A DNA stretch of 7,523 nucleotides from an uncultured Acidimicrobiaceae bacterium (GTDB taxonomy: Bacteria > Actinomycetota > Acidimicrobiia > Acidimicrobiales > Ilumatobacteraceae): NCBI GenBank assembly GCA_903904615.1, contig CAIVDG010000311.1:1-7523 (forward strand). Direction: 5' to 3'. Below, piece by piece: positions 1-6,645 of this stretch; the stretch's first letter is position 1; the number at the start of each line of letters is the position of its first letter. Below the pieces are notes generated by a model. The model ran no database searches. It had not been told where the DNA came from and saw only the letters and a list, made by a program, of their open reading frames with translations. A program made the position numbers and the translations under genes.

Positions 1-1
1 C

Positions 2-2581
2 ATTCGCGAAGCCACTGCTAAGAGTCGCGGAAAATTGCGCATTGCGTTGGCGCTTCTTATTGGACTCATGCTTGGTTTGCCTGCAAGTGCACAATGGCAG
101 GACTGGCTCATGTTCCGCCACCGCCAAGCTTTCTCCGACGGTGATCCGCTGTTCAAGGCAAATGTCGGTTTCTATGTTTTTCGTCTTCCGTTTGCTCAGT
201 TCGTTGTGTCGTGGGCATTTGGCGCACTTGTTCTTGTCACCATTGTCGTCACCGCGTTTCATTTCATTAACGGAAGCATTCGTCCTCAAGACCGAGTGCA
301 ACGTGTTTCGCCTCAAGCAAAAGTTCATCTGTCCGTCTTGGTCGCAGCCGGCACATTGCTTCGTGCAGCCAACTATTGGTTGTCGAAGTATGAACTCACG
401 TCGTCGCAGCGTGGAGTTGTGCGCGGCGCCTTGTACACAGATGTCAATGCGCAACTACCTGCACTGAACTTGATGATTCTGGTGTCCCTTGCAGTAACCG
501 CATTGTTGTTGTGGAATATTCGTCAGCGCGGATGGCGTCTTCCAGCAATGGCTATTGGCCTGTGGGTCGTAGTAGCACTGGTCGCTGGCACGGTGTATCC
601 CGCTGTCATTCAGCGATTCGTTGTTCAGCCAAACGTCAGTACGCGCGAGATTCCGTATATCCAGCGCAACATTGCTGCCACGAAGAAAGCCATGGGAATT
701 TCAAACGTTGAGCGTGTCGATGCATCGTTCAATGAAATTGGCACAGACGATGTCACTGCAGATGACGCGGCTTTACGCGATGTTCGTCAATTAGACCCTG
801 TGCAAATGAAAGACCGATTCGCACTCGACCAAGGTCTCACATCGTTCTATCGAGTGACTGACTTAGACGTTGACCGCTATGCCGTTGATGGTCGTATACA
901 GCAGGTACTGGTGGCTGCTCGTGAATTGAACCCCGGTGGTATTCCGAACCGCACTTGGGTCTCGCGTCATCTCATCTACACCCACGGTTGTGGTGTTATT
1001 GCAGCACCTGCAAGCGTTGCCACAGACGATGGTCGCCCCTCGTACGTAGATCTCAACGTCACGAAGCCACAAATTTATTTTGGTGACGGACTCGACGGGT
1101 ATGCGGTAGTAAAGACATCGCAACAAGAACAGGCTTGTCCCGACACCAAAAAGTCCGCGTATGCAGCTGAAGGCGGGATTCGCTTCAACAGCATCATTCG
1201 CAAGTTGGCATTAGCCGTGAACTTTGGCGAGTTCAACTTGTTCGGTTCAAATCTCATCACCGACAACTCAGAGATTCTGCTTGAGCGCGATGTTCGTAGT
1301 CGCGTCAAAAAGATTGCTCCTTTCCTCCACTTCGATGCCGATCCGTATCCCGTTGTTGTCGATGGATCAGTGCAATGGGTTGTTGATGCATTCACCACAA
1401 CGAATCGTTATCCGTATGCCGAAACAGCAAGCATTTCTCAATTGGGTTCAGATAGTGGTCTGAATCACACGTTCAATTACGTGCGTAACAGCGTGAAAGC
1501 TGTTGTCGACGCGTATTCCGGAGAAGTCACGCTGTATGTCATGGATACCAAGGACCCCATCATTCGCATGTGGGCCTCTGCGTTCCCCAAGATGTTCACG
1601 AAGAAGTCTGAAGTTCCACCAGCGCTTGCTGCACACTTCCGCTATCCCGAAGACTTGTTCCGCGTACAAACAAACCTGTTCGGCCGCTATCAGTTTGACG
1701 ACGCAACCTTGTTCTTCAACCGCGATGCTGCATGGAGCGTTGCTCAGGCACCATCTACTGAACCAGAAGGTAGTTCGGCCACCGGCTCAATTACTCCTGG
1801 TGTAGACGCGCCCGGAGCTGTCGATTCCATCGACGCAAGCGACTCCAATGTCCAGCGTTTCAGCCCGTACTACAGCATCTTCCATGCGCCAGGAACACAG
1901 ACCGACATTGGTGAGTTCTCCATGGTGCGACCATTCGTTCCATTCTCTGCAGACGACAGTCGTAAGGAATTGCGCTCGTTGATGGTGGTGTCAAGTGATC
2001 CGAAGAATTACGGAAAGATCACCGTGTATGACGTGAAGGCTCCATTGCCACCAGGTCCTGCCACTGTGGCTGCGGAGTTTGAAAGTGAACCCACCATCTC
2101 TCAAACAATCACTCCGCTTGACCAGCGTGGTTCACGAGTGATGTACGGAGACTTGCAATTTGTTCCAGTGGGGAGAGGCCTGGTGTACCTGCGACCCATG
2201 TTCGTTCTTCCCGACGGCGAAGATTCAAAGCAGATTTTCGTTCGCAAAGTGTTGGGTTCGTACAACGGTAAGTCTGTAATTGGAAACAGCCTGACCGATG
2301 TCATTGCACAGTTGTTCCCTGGGTTCTCTATGAACTTAGGAGACCGCGTGGGTGGTGGTTCATCTACTGGTTCAACAAGTACCACGGTGCCAGGCGCGCC
2401 AACAACAACAGTTCCGGCTGGCAATACGTTGACTCCGTCTCAGATGTTGCAACAAGCAGAACGGCTGTTTGCGGAAGCAGATGCTGCTCTCGCTAAGTCA
2501 CCACCAGACTTTGCCACCTATCAAACAAAGACTCAGCAAGCCAGGGCGTTGGTGCAGAAAGCAATCAGCGCGATCAGATAG
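2..2581 (+). CDS. UPF0182 family integral membrane protein, 5' partial
   Basis: This is a UPF0182 membrane protein of unknown molecular function. The reading frame is open to the left edge, so the true start lies upstream; the TTG at 35 is not a credible start because the family has more membrane segments before this point. Numbering from that TTG, hydrophobic segments lie near residues 3-19, 56-79, 98-116, 144-160 and 170-194. Between them are family-typical stretches: 'DPLFKANVGFYVFRLPF', 'GALYTDVNAQLPALNL' and then 'VQPNVSTREIPYIQRNI' at about 197-213. A long, probably extracytoplasmic domain follows, with the conserved 'VMYGDLQFVPVGRGLVYLRP' near its end. The C-terminus has a Gly/Ser/Thr/Pro linker (bases about 2351-2421) and then a short helical tail rich in Ala and Gln. 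The TAG stop is at 2579-2581, so the C-terminal end is complete. Family membership is clear; function is unknown. Confidence 0.93.
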   Translation: MREATAKSRGKLRIALALLIGLMLGLPASAQWQDWLMFRHRQAFSDGDPLFKANVGFYVFRLPFAQFVVSWAFGALVLVTIVVTAFHFINGSIRPQDRVQRVSPQAKVHLSVLVAAGTLLRAANYWLSKYELTSSQRGVVRGALYTDVNAQLPALNLMILVSLAVTALLLWNIRQRGWRLPAMAIGLWVVVALVAGTVYPAVIQRFVVQPNVSTREIPYIQRNIAATKKAMGISNVERVDASFNEIGTDDVTADDAALRDVRQLDPVQMKDRFALDQGLTSFYRVTDLDVDRYAVDGRIQQVLVAARELNPGGIPNRTWVSRHLIYTHGCGVIAAPASVATDDGRPSYVDLNVTKPQIYFGDGLDGYAVVKTSQQEQACPDTKKSAYAAEGGIRFNSIIRKLALAVNFGEFNLFGSNLITDNSEILLERDVRSRVKKIAPFLHFDADPYPVVVDGSVQWVVDAFTTTNRYPYAETASISQLGSDSGLNHTFNYVRNSVKAVVDAYSGEVTLYVMDTKDPIIRMWASAFPKMFTKKSEVPPALAAHFRYPEDLFRVQTNLFGRYQFDDATLFFNRDAAWSVAQAPSTEPEGSSATGSITPGVDAPGAVDSIDASDSNVQRFSPYYSIFHAPGTQTDIGEFSMVRPFVPFSADDSRKELRSLMVVSSDPKNYGKITVYDVKAPLPPGPATVAAEFESEPTISQTITPLDQRGSRVMYGDLQFVPVGRGLVYLRPMFVLPDGEDSKQIFVRKVLGSYNGKSVIGNSLTDVIAQLFPGFSMNLGDRVGGGSSTGSTSTTVPGAPTTTVPAGNTLTPSQMLQQAERLFAEADAALAKSPPDFATYQTKTQQARALVQKAISAIR
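2351..2421 (+). other. Low-complexity Gly/Ser/Thr/Pro linker inside the UPF0182 gene
   Basis: This segment encodes a disordered-looking stretch of Gly, Ser, Thr, Pro and Val with the near-repeated unit TTVPGA / TTTVPAG. It joins the conserved UPF0182 body to a C-terminal helical tail. Such Thr/Pro/Val linkers are common in exported proteins of Acidimicrobiia, which is part of the basis for the taxonomic guess. No function beyond spacing can be read from it. Confidence 0.6.
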
Positions 2582-2583
2582 AG

Positions 2584-2610
2584 CAGTTATCGAGCGCGCT
2601 TGAATAACTG
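2584..2610. terminator. Possible stem-loop at a convergent gene junction
   Basis: CAGTTAT at 2584-2590 is perfectly complementary to ATAACTG at 2604-2610. The intervening bases can extend the stem (CGAGC against GCTTG, with one G-T wobble and one bulged A) around a CG-rich turn. The element lies just after the UPF0182 stop and overlaps the last codons of the convergent coiled-coil gene. No T-run follows on either strand, so it is not a classical intrinsic terminator. It may act as a weak bidirectional terminator or an mRNA 3'-end stabiliser, or simply be coding sequence. Confidence 0.35.
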
Positions 2611-2964
2611 ATCTGCAAGGGCTGCAAGGTCTTGACGAAATGTGATTTCGTATCGGGCCTGTTCCGTTGCCAAACGGATTTGTGCTGTCTTTAGCGCGTC
2701 CACAACTTCCGTCACGGTTGCATCGTCGGCGCGCTTTGAAAGCTCTTCAATTTCCGTTCCTAGTTCGTGAAGTTGGCGTGATAGTTCAGAACCCATTCCA
2801 GAGACACGCGCTTCAAGTGCTGTAATTCGTTCAGCGATGGCATGTGAGATTGCTAGGTCTGCATCGGCGCGAGATTTCTCTTCCGCTATGTGTTCACGAA
2901 GGGCGTTCAACTCGTCATGCAGGGCCTGAATGGCCTGTCTGGTCTTTTTCGACGATGAGAACAT
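2587..2964 (-). CDS. Small coiled-coil hypothetical protein
   Basis: This encodes a soluble 125-residue protein of unknown function. The ATG at 2964-2962 gives the start 'MFSSSKKTRQAIQALHDEL', a short basic tip followed by near-continuous charged helix. Leucine, isoleucine and alanine fall at heptad-like spacing (for example 'ALHDELNALREHIAEE' and 'LSRQLHELGTEIEELSKRA'). After a short break the C-terminal part is helical again ('RLATEQARYEITFRQDLAAL') and ends in a basic 'KRAR'. No signal peptide, membrane segment or catalytic motif is visible. The frame stays open upstream to 3090, but that extension is antisense to the initiator tRNA and should not be translated. No good Shine-Dalgarno sequence precedes 2964. 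The stop is 5 bp from that of the convergent UPF0182 gene. A structural or scaffolding role is a guess. Confidence 0.72.
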   Translation of the reverse strand: MFSSSKKTRQAIQALHDELNALREHIAEEKSRADADLAISHAIAERITALEARVSGMGSELSRQLHELGTEIEELSKRADDATVTEVVDALKTAQIRLATEQARYEITFRQDLAALADQLFKRAR

Positions 2965-2986
2965 GGTGGGTGAGTGGTCCAAGCGG

Positions 2987-3015
2987 TTGGAAGACGGTGG
3001 TAACCCTTGTACCGT
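2987..3015 (+). promoter_or_regulatory. Putative promoter for the initiator tRNA gene
   Basis: TTGGAA at 2987-2992 and TACCGT at 3010-3015 are separated by 17 bp. They match a sigma-70-type -35 box and the relaxed actinobacterial -10 pattern TAnnnT. A transcription start about 7 bases downstream would leave a leader of roughly 10 bases before the mature tRNA at 3032. This rests on pattern matching only. Confidence 0.4.
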
Positions 3016-3031
3016 AATGCTCCTACTACGA

Positions 3032-3108
<77 letters not shown>

Positions 3109-3114
3109 AAAGAC

Positions 3115-3151
3115 AAGTCCCGATTCCTTACGGAGTCGGGACTTTTGCTTT
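3115..3151. terminator. Strong intrinsic terminator, probably bidirectional
   Basis: The arms at 3115-3127 and 3132-3144 form a 13-bp stem with a single G-T wobble around the loop TTAC, with CCCGA/TCGGG at its core. On the plus strand it starts 6 bases after the tRNA CCA end and is followed by TTGCTTT, so it should end the tRNA transcript. On the minus strand the same hairpin is followed by GTCTTTT and lies about 28 bases beyond the stop of the GFA-family gene, so it can serve that gene too. Confidence 0.85.
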
Positions 3152-3171
3152 ACGCGAGGTGTGGTGGGCGC

Positions 3172-3576
3172 CTATCCCTCGCGGTCGAGCGACACTGCCA
3201 TGCCAGGAAGCGATACCCAAGGCTGACGGTCAACGCACCACACTTCAACGCCTGGCTTCACAATGGACTTGTCATCGAGAAGACCTGCCTTGATAGCAAT
3301 AACACCATCGCGCTTCATAAGTTCAGAAATGACTGAAGATCCGCAGGTGGGGCAGAAGCGGCGTTCAACATAAACATCGTCGTTGTTCTCACCACGCTCT
3401 TGATACGTGCGAAGTTCGCCGTTGAGGGTGAGTTGAGATTTGTGGGCAATGATGTTCACTGAAAACGCGCTGCCGCTTTGGCGCTGGCAGTGTTCGCAAT
3501 GGCACACCGCGGTTGCCAACGGGTCTCCCGCAAGTTCGAACGTTACTGATCCGCATAAACAATGTCCTGATGTCAT
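3172..3576 (-). CDS. GFA/CENP-V family zinc-binding protein
   Basis: This 134-residue protein belongs to the GFA (Mss4-like, CENP-V/GFA) family, named after a glutathione-dependent formaldehyde-activating enzyme; most members have no proven activity. From Met1 the protein opens 'MTSGHCLCGSVTFEL', the usual family beginning. All expected zinc ligands are present: C6 and C8 in 'HCLCG', C25, C27 and C30 in 'CHCEHCQ', and C75 and C78 in 'FCPTCG'. The family's 'R.QSGSAF' segment follows the second cluster. I chose the ATG at 3576; a GTG at 3612 would add 12 residues of non-family sequence, and neither has a clear ribosome-binding site. The gene is transcribed alone, divergently from the thiolase-like gene and towards the terminator it shares with the tRNA. 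Substrate unknown; no glutathione-specific or formaldehyde-pathway neighbour is present. Confidence 0.9.
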   Translation of the reverse strand: MTSGHCLCGSVTFELAGDPLATAVCHCEHCQRQSGSAFSVNIIAHKSQLTLNGELRTYQERGENNDDVYVERRFCPTCGSSVISELMKRDGVIAIKAGLLDDKSIVKPGVEVWCVDRQPWVSLPGMAVSLDREG

Positions 3577-3670
3577 ACGGCGACTGTAATCGCAGTGAGG
3601 GTCATAAATCACCGTCTAGCCACCATGGCTGAATAAGGAGAATCTGGAGAGAAACTGCGAACATTGTCTA
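3577..3670. promoter_or_regulatory. Divergent intergenic region between the GFA and thiolase-like genes
   Basis: These 94 bases must carry the promoters of both divergent genes, but I find no convincing -35/-10 pair for either. A purine-rich stretch (AAGGAG 3635-3640, GGAGAG 3646-3651) resembles a ribosome-binding site but lies about 19 or more bases before the thiolase-like ATG, too far for normal use. Leaderless transcription, common in actinobacteria, is possible for the plus-strand gene. The region also contains CCATGG without an extended palindrome. Confidence 0.4.
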
Positions 3671-4828
3671 ATGAGTATTCGCGGGGCAGCATTTATTGCC
3701 GGAATCTATGAACACCCAGGGCGAGACCTTCCGCACCACACCATTTGGGACATTCACGCCGAAGTAGCAATAGGCGCGCTGGCCGATGCCGGGTTGTCTA
3801 TGTCCGACGTTGACGCGCTGTTCTGTGATGGCACGGCGGGCTTTGGTGTCCTTACTCTGTGCGATCATTTGGGTCTTCGCCCTAGTTTCGTAGACAACAC
3901 CGAGACGGGTGGTTCTAGCTACTTGGCGCACGTTGGTCACGCAGCTGCCGCAATTGCAGCGGGGAAGTGTTCTGTCGCACTGGTGACTTTGGCAGGAAAG
4001 CCGCGCACTGGTTCACCCCCGGTGAAATGGGCAGCAGGTCCCGAAACCGGTTTCGAAACTGTATGGGGCACGGCAAGCGCCGCCCACAGTTATGCGTTGG
4101 CTGCGCAACGTCACATGTATGAGTTCGGCACAACTTCTGAGCAACTTGCTGAGATCAAAGTGGCAGCAAGCATTCACGCGCAATACAACCCCAACGCATT
4201 TCTACAGAACGTCGTCACGGTTGAAGATGTAGTGAACTCGCCAATGGTCTCAGACCCATTGCATCGACTCGATTGTTGCGTGGTCACCGATGGTGGTGGA
4301 GCGTTAGTGATTGTGTCCCCTGAGATTGCAAAGAAGTTGGGAAAGACCAACGCAAAAATTCTTGGGCACGGGGAAGCGGTCAAGCACACAAACAATGGTC
4401 GTATCGATCTCACTCATACGGGTGCCGTGTGGTCTGGTCCGCGTGCATTCGCAGAGGCTGGTGTGTCAGTGAACGATGTTGATTACGCATCCATCTACGA
4501 CAGTTTCACCATCACTGTGCTGCAGACAATTGAAGACCTCGGGTTCTGTGAAAAAGGGAAAGGTGGCGAGTTCGTGCTGGACGGCGGCCTCGTTGCTCCG
4601 TTTGGCAAATTGCCATTCAACACAGACGGCGGCGGATTGTGTAACAACCATCCATCAAATCGTGGCGGCATCACCAAAGTGATTGAGGCAGTTCGTCAAC
4701 TTCGTGGCGAGGCGCATCCGGCCGTACAGGTTCCCGATGTGCAGGTTGCATTGGCGCATGGCACTGGTGGAAGCCTTGGCTCTCGCCATGGTTCTGTCAC
4801 TCTTCTTCTCGGACAGGAGGACGCATGA
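3671..4828 (+). CDS. Thiolase-superfamily protein (SCP-x/Ltp2-like), catalytic cysteines absent
   Basis: This 385-residue protein has the length and fold landmarks of acetyl-CoA acetyltransferase-like proteins of the SCP-x/lipid-transfer-protein group. Seen in the sequence: an N-terminal thiolase half starting 'MSIRGAAFIAGIYEHPG', then 'NTETGGSSYLAHVGHAAAAI' (76-95) where classical thiolases carry the nucleophilic Cys, and here there is Gly (about G81). Further on come 'YDSFT' (276-280), 'GGGLCNNHPS' with H327, and 'HGTGG' (363-367) where the second catalytic Cys of thiolases (CxG) would sit. A classical thiolase or synthase reaction is therefore unlikely. In the steroid-degradation aldolase Ltp2, a thiolase-fold protein without these cysteines performs a retro-aldol cleavage of an acyl-CoA with a DUF35 partner. 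The gene directly overlaps a DUF35 gene here, so an aldolase or other CoA-ester carbon-carbon lyase is the best inference. Substrate unknown. The ATG at 3671 lacks a close ribosome-binding site. Confidence 0.88.
   Translation: MSIRGAAFIAGIYEHPGRDLPHHTIWDIHAEVAIGALADAGLSMSDVDALFCDGTAGFGVLTLCDHLGLRPSFVDNTETGGSSYLAHVGHAAAAIAAGKCSVALVTLAGKPRTGSPPVKWAAGPETGFETVWGTASAAHSYALAAQRHMYEFGTTSEQLAEIKVAASIHAQYNPNAFLQNVVTVEDVVNSPMVSDPLHRLDCCVVTDGGGALVIVSPEIAKKLGKTNAKILGHGEAVKHTNNGRIDLTHTGAVWSGPRAFAEAGVSVNDVDYASIYDSFTITVLQTIEDLGFCEKGKGGEFVLDGGLVAPFGKLPFNTDGGGLCNNHPSNRGGITKVIEAVRQLRGEAHPAVQVPDVQVALAHGTGGSLGSRHGSVTLLLGQEDA
4815..4820 (+). promoter_or_regulatory. Shine-Dalgarno site of the DUF35 gene within the upstream gene
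   Basis: AGGAGG lies 4 bases before the ATG at 4825, inside the last codons of the thiolase-like gene. Together with the ATGA start/stop overlap it indicates translational coupling and roughly matched output of the two proteins. Confidence 0.75.
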
Positions 4829-5235
4829 GTTCATTACCGAACCCCGCACCAACGGTGACAAGTTCATCGCAAGCGTTCTGGAATGCCACTGCAGAAGGTC
4901 GATTCACCTTGCAACGATGTACATCGTGCGATGTTGTGGTGTGGTTTCCGCGGAAACATTGTCCAGATTGTTGGACAGAAACGCTCTCCGTTTTTGATGC
5001 ATCTGGAAAAGGAACGGTGTACAGCTTCACCATCATCCGCAAGGTTGCAAATGATTACAAGGGCGCCACTCCATTTGTTGTTGCATACGTGGAACTAGAA
5101 GAAGGTCCCCGCGTGATGACGAACATTGTTGACTGCGACCCAGAATCTGTCACCGTGGGAATGCCCGTGGAGATGGTGTTTCATGACACCGGAGAAGGAA
5201 ACGCTCTGTATCGCTTCCGACCTAGTGCGAACTAA
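4825..5235 (+). CDS. DUF35 zinc-ribbon/OB-fold protein, thiolase partner
   Basis: This 136-residue protein has the two-part DUF35 architecture. A short helical N-terminus ('QAFWNATAEGRFTLQRC') leads to a rubredoxin-like zinc ribbon with C32-x2-C35 and C46-x2-C49 ('CTSCDVVVWFPRKHCPDC'). An OB-fold domain follows from about residue 53 to the end, with the typical 'GKGTVYSFTIIRK' and 'PFVVAYVELEEGPRVMTNI'. DUF35 proteins accompany thiolase-like enzymes and acyl-CoA dehydratase-like subunits, where the OB-fold contributes to acyl-CoA binding or docking (ChsH2 and Ltp2 are the studied example). The ATGA overlap with the preceding gene strongly supports a complex with its product. The TAA stop at 5233-5235 overlaps the stop of the convergent methyltransferase gene. 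Confidence 0.92.
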   Translation: MSSLPNPAPTVTSSSQAFWNATAEGRFTLQRCTSCDVVVWFPRKHCPDCWTETLSVFDASGKGTVYSFTIIRKVANDYKGATPFVVAYVELEEGPRVMTNIVDCDPESVTVGMPVEMVFHDTGEGNALYRFRPSAN

Positions 5236-5807
5236 CGACTGGCCTCAAGCTCATACATAGGAATTCCCGAGTGTGGGGTCCACATTCCGGCACCAATTTG
5301 TGTGAAGTGCTGAGACAAATGTTTGCGGTACCACGCTGCACTGCGCTTATACACCTGCATATCGGTGCTACGAACATCAACCACGTTTTCGTAATCCCAC
5401 TTGGTGGGTAACTCTAGGTACAGCACCCATTTTGTACCAGCGGCCAGGTTCGCAAACGCTGTGATGATTGATTCGTTATCTAGGTATTGCAACACGCTGT
5501 GACACACCACAAGATCTGCTTTTCTCGTTGGTATCCACTCGGCAATGTTTCGCAGCTCGTGATTCCATGTGGCGCACGCATGCTCGCTGACATCAATAGA
5601 TTGCACCGAGACGTGAGGGTGGTGTTCTGTGTACCAGTCACGCCACATTCCCATTCCGGCACCAACATCGAGAACTGTGTGAATGTCCACGCCCCACCAT
5701 GCGCACATGTTGTGAACAGCCGATGCCAAATAGGCAATTCGCTCTTCGTCATGCGCACCATCTTTTCCGTAGAAGCGCGAATAATAGGTTGCGTCGAAAG
5801 TTGGCAC
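5232..5807 (-). CDS. Class I SAM-dependent methyltransferase
   Basis: This is a 191-residue Rossmann-fold methyltransferase of unknown substrate, probably cytoplasmic. Numbered from the GTG at 5807, motif I is 'VLDVGAGMG' (45-53), a strand 2 acidic residue for the SAM ribose is D72 in 'SIDVSEHA', and motif IV-like 'DLVVCHSVLQYL' spans 98-109. 'VLYLELPT' forms a following strand, and the C-terminus ends 'WTPHSGIPMYELEASR'. The aromatic N-terminus 'FDATYYSRFYG' is a recurring start in related proteins as I recall them, which favours the GTG at 5807, 10 bases after the stop of the upstream RlmA-like gene. An ATG at 5879 would give 215 residues with a 62-base overlap; neither start has a clear ribosome-binding site. 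The two minus-strand methyltransferase genes probably form one transcript. A small-molecule or RNA target cannot be decided. Confidence 0.85.
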   Translation of the reverse strand: MPTFDATYYSRFYGKDGAHDEERIAYLASAVHNMCAWWGVDIHTVLDVGAGMGMWRDWYTEHHPHVSVQSIDVSEHACATWNHELRNIAEWIPTRKADLVVCHSVLQYLDNESIITAFANLAAGTKWVLYLELPTKWDYENVVDVRSTDMQVYKRSAAWYRKHLSQHFTQIGAGMWTPHSGIPMYELEASR

Positions 5808-5817
5808 GCGCGTAACG

Positions 5818-6606
5818 CTAGAGCGAAGTTCCCCACGAGACCCAAACGTCGGCTGTAACAGACGTGACAGGTGCGGCATCGGCTGCAGTTTGCCAACGAA
5901 GAGGAGTCATAGAGAACAGATCGTGTGCTGCGTCGATCGATAACGAGAGAGAGAAAGTCACTCGCTCGGCTTGTTGAGATTCTTGTGGTGGTTCGCTTCG
6001 GCGTCGTTCGCGTTCTTCAATTGATGGATCTTTCTTTGGACGCATTTCATGAAGATGTTGCGGACCTGGTGTAACGGTGACCCATCGACCGCCCGGACGA
6101 AGCACGCGCAGGTACTCGCTATGCGAGTGCGGAGCAAAGACGGTGAATACCGCATCACATGATTCATTGAGAATGGGAAGTCGATGTGCGGTGCCAACAA
6201 TGAACTGAGCATTGGGAATCAACTTGCTGGCCATCTGTACAGCACGTTTTGAAATATCGAGTCCGAATCTGTGAGGAGACTCAAGTTGAGAGAGATACCA
6301 GCCTTCACCGCAGCCCACATCAAGGACGGGCCCCATGTGAGAGCCGAGTGCGTTCTGCAAGGCATGAGCAATGGGCTGGTACCACCCCGCATGCAAAAAC
6401 CGTCGCCGGGCTTGAAGTGATTCAGCTGTGTCGCCCGATGTGGAGGAACTGGGTAGGCGTCCACCAGGAAGCAGATTGAAGTACCCCTCCTTGGCCTGAT
6501 CAAAGGCGTGTCCAGATGGGCAGATGATGCCGTGGGGGACCCGGTGAAACGCCTGGCCACAATGGGGGCACGCGAGTACTGGTAGGTCATCAGCCTCTTC
6601 TGCCAT
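5818..6606 (-). CDS. rlmA: RlmA-type 23S rRNA (guanine-N1) methyltransferase
   Basis: This 262-residue enzyme matches the RlmA family, which methylates N1 of a guanine in hairpin 35 of 23S rRNA using SAM: G745 for the Gram-negative type, G748 for the Gram-positive RlmA(II)/TlrB type. The N-terminal zinc site is intact: C13 and C16 ('CPHCG'), then C29 and H33 in 'CPSGHAFDQAKEGYFNLL'. The family signature 'GDTAESLQARRRFLHAGWYQP' (58-78) follows, then SAM motif I 'VLDVGCGEG' (94-102), the acidic D117 in 'FGLDIS', 'FAPHS' (157-161) and 'TPGPQHLHEM' (179-188). The C-terminal 'MTPLRWQ' is also typical. An actinobacterial host makes the G748 specificity more likely, but the sequence alone does not settle it. 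TlrB-type members can confer resistance to tylosin in producers; nothing here suggests an antibiotic cluster. First gene of the minus-strand pair. Confidence 0.93.
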   Translation of the reverse strand: MAEEADDLPVLACPHCGQAFHRVPHGIICPSGHAFDQAKEGYFNLLPGGRLPSSSTSGDTAESLQARRRFLHAGWYQPIAHALQNALGSHMGPVLDVGCGEGWYLSQLESPHRFGLDISKRAVQMASKLIPNAQFIVGTAHRLPILNESCDAVFTVFAPHSHSEYLRVLRPGGRWVTVTPGPQHLHEMRPKKDPSIEERERRRSEPPQESQQAERVTFSLSLSIDAAHDLFSMTPLRWQTAADAAPVTSVTADVWVSWGTSL

Positions 6607-6645
6607 CCCTGCAGTCTCGCATTAGGCTGTCCAAAAGGAGTTGTC
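6607..6645. promoter_or_regulatory. Short divergent promoter region, rlmA / oleA-like gene
   Basis: Only 39 bases separate the two divergent starts. On the plus strand AAGGAG (6635-6640) is a good ribosome-binding site 5 bases before the ATG at 6646, and TAGGCT (6623-6628) fits a relaxed TAnnnT -10 box without a good -35. On the minus strand ATGACA (complement of 6642-6647) is a fair -35, 17 bp from a weak TAATGC -10. Promoters for the two genes must overlap here or extend into the coding sequences. The ribosome-binding site is clear; the promoter boxes are tentative. Confidence 0.4.

Noticed and set aside
35..37. TTG as the start codon of the UPF0182 gene
   Set aside because: The frame is open to the window edge and the family has additional N-terminal membrane segments, so the gene begins upstream of the window.
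863..1398. Minus-strand open frames inside the UPF0182 gene
   Set aside because: They are antisense to a clearly conserved coding region and show no recognisable protein features or ribosome-binding sites.
3145..3336. Plus-strand 63-residue frame opposite the GFA-family gene
   Set aside because: It begins at a TTG in the terminator tail and is antisense to a gene with all seven expected cysteines; it has no ribosome-binding site.
3624..3635. Three-codon leader ORF (ATG GCT GAA TAA) before the thiolase-like gene
   Set aside because: It has no ribosome-binding site and no attenuator-like hairpin; likely chance.
5272..5284. Small hairpin TGTGG/CCACA near the DUF35-methyltransferase junction
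   Set aside because: It is only 5 bp, lies inside the methyltransferase coding sequence and has no T-run; it explains no termination.
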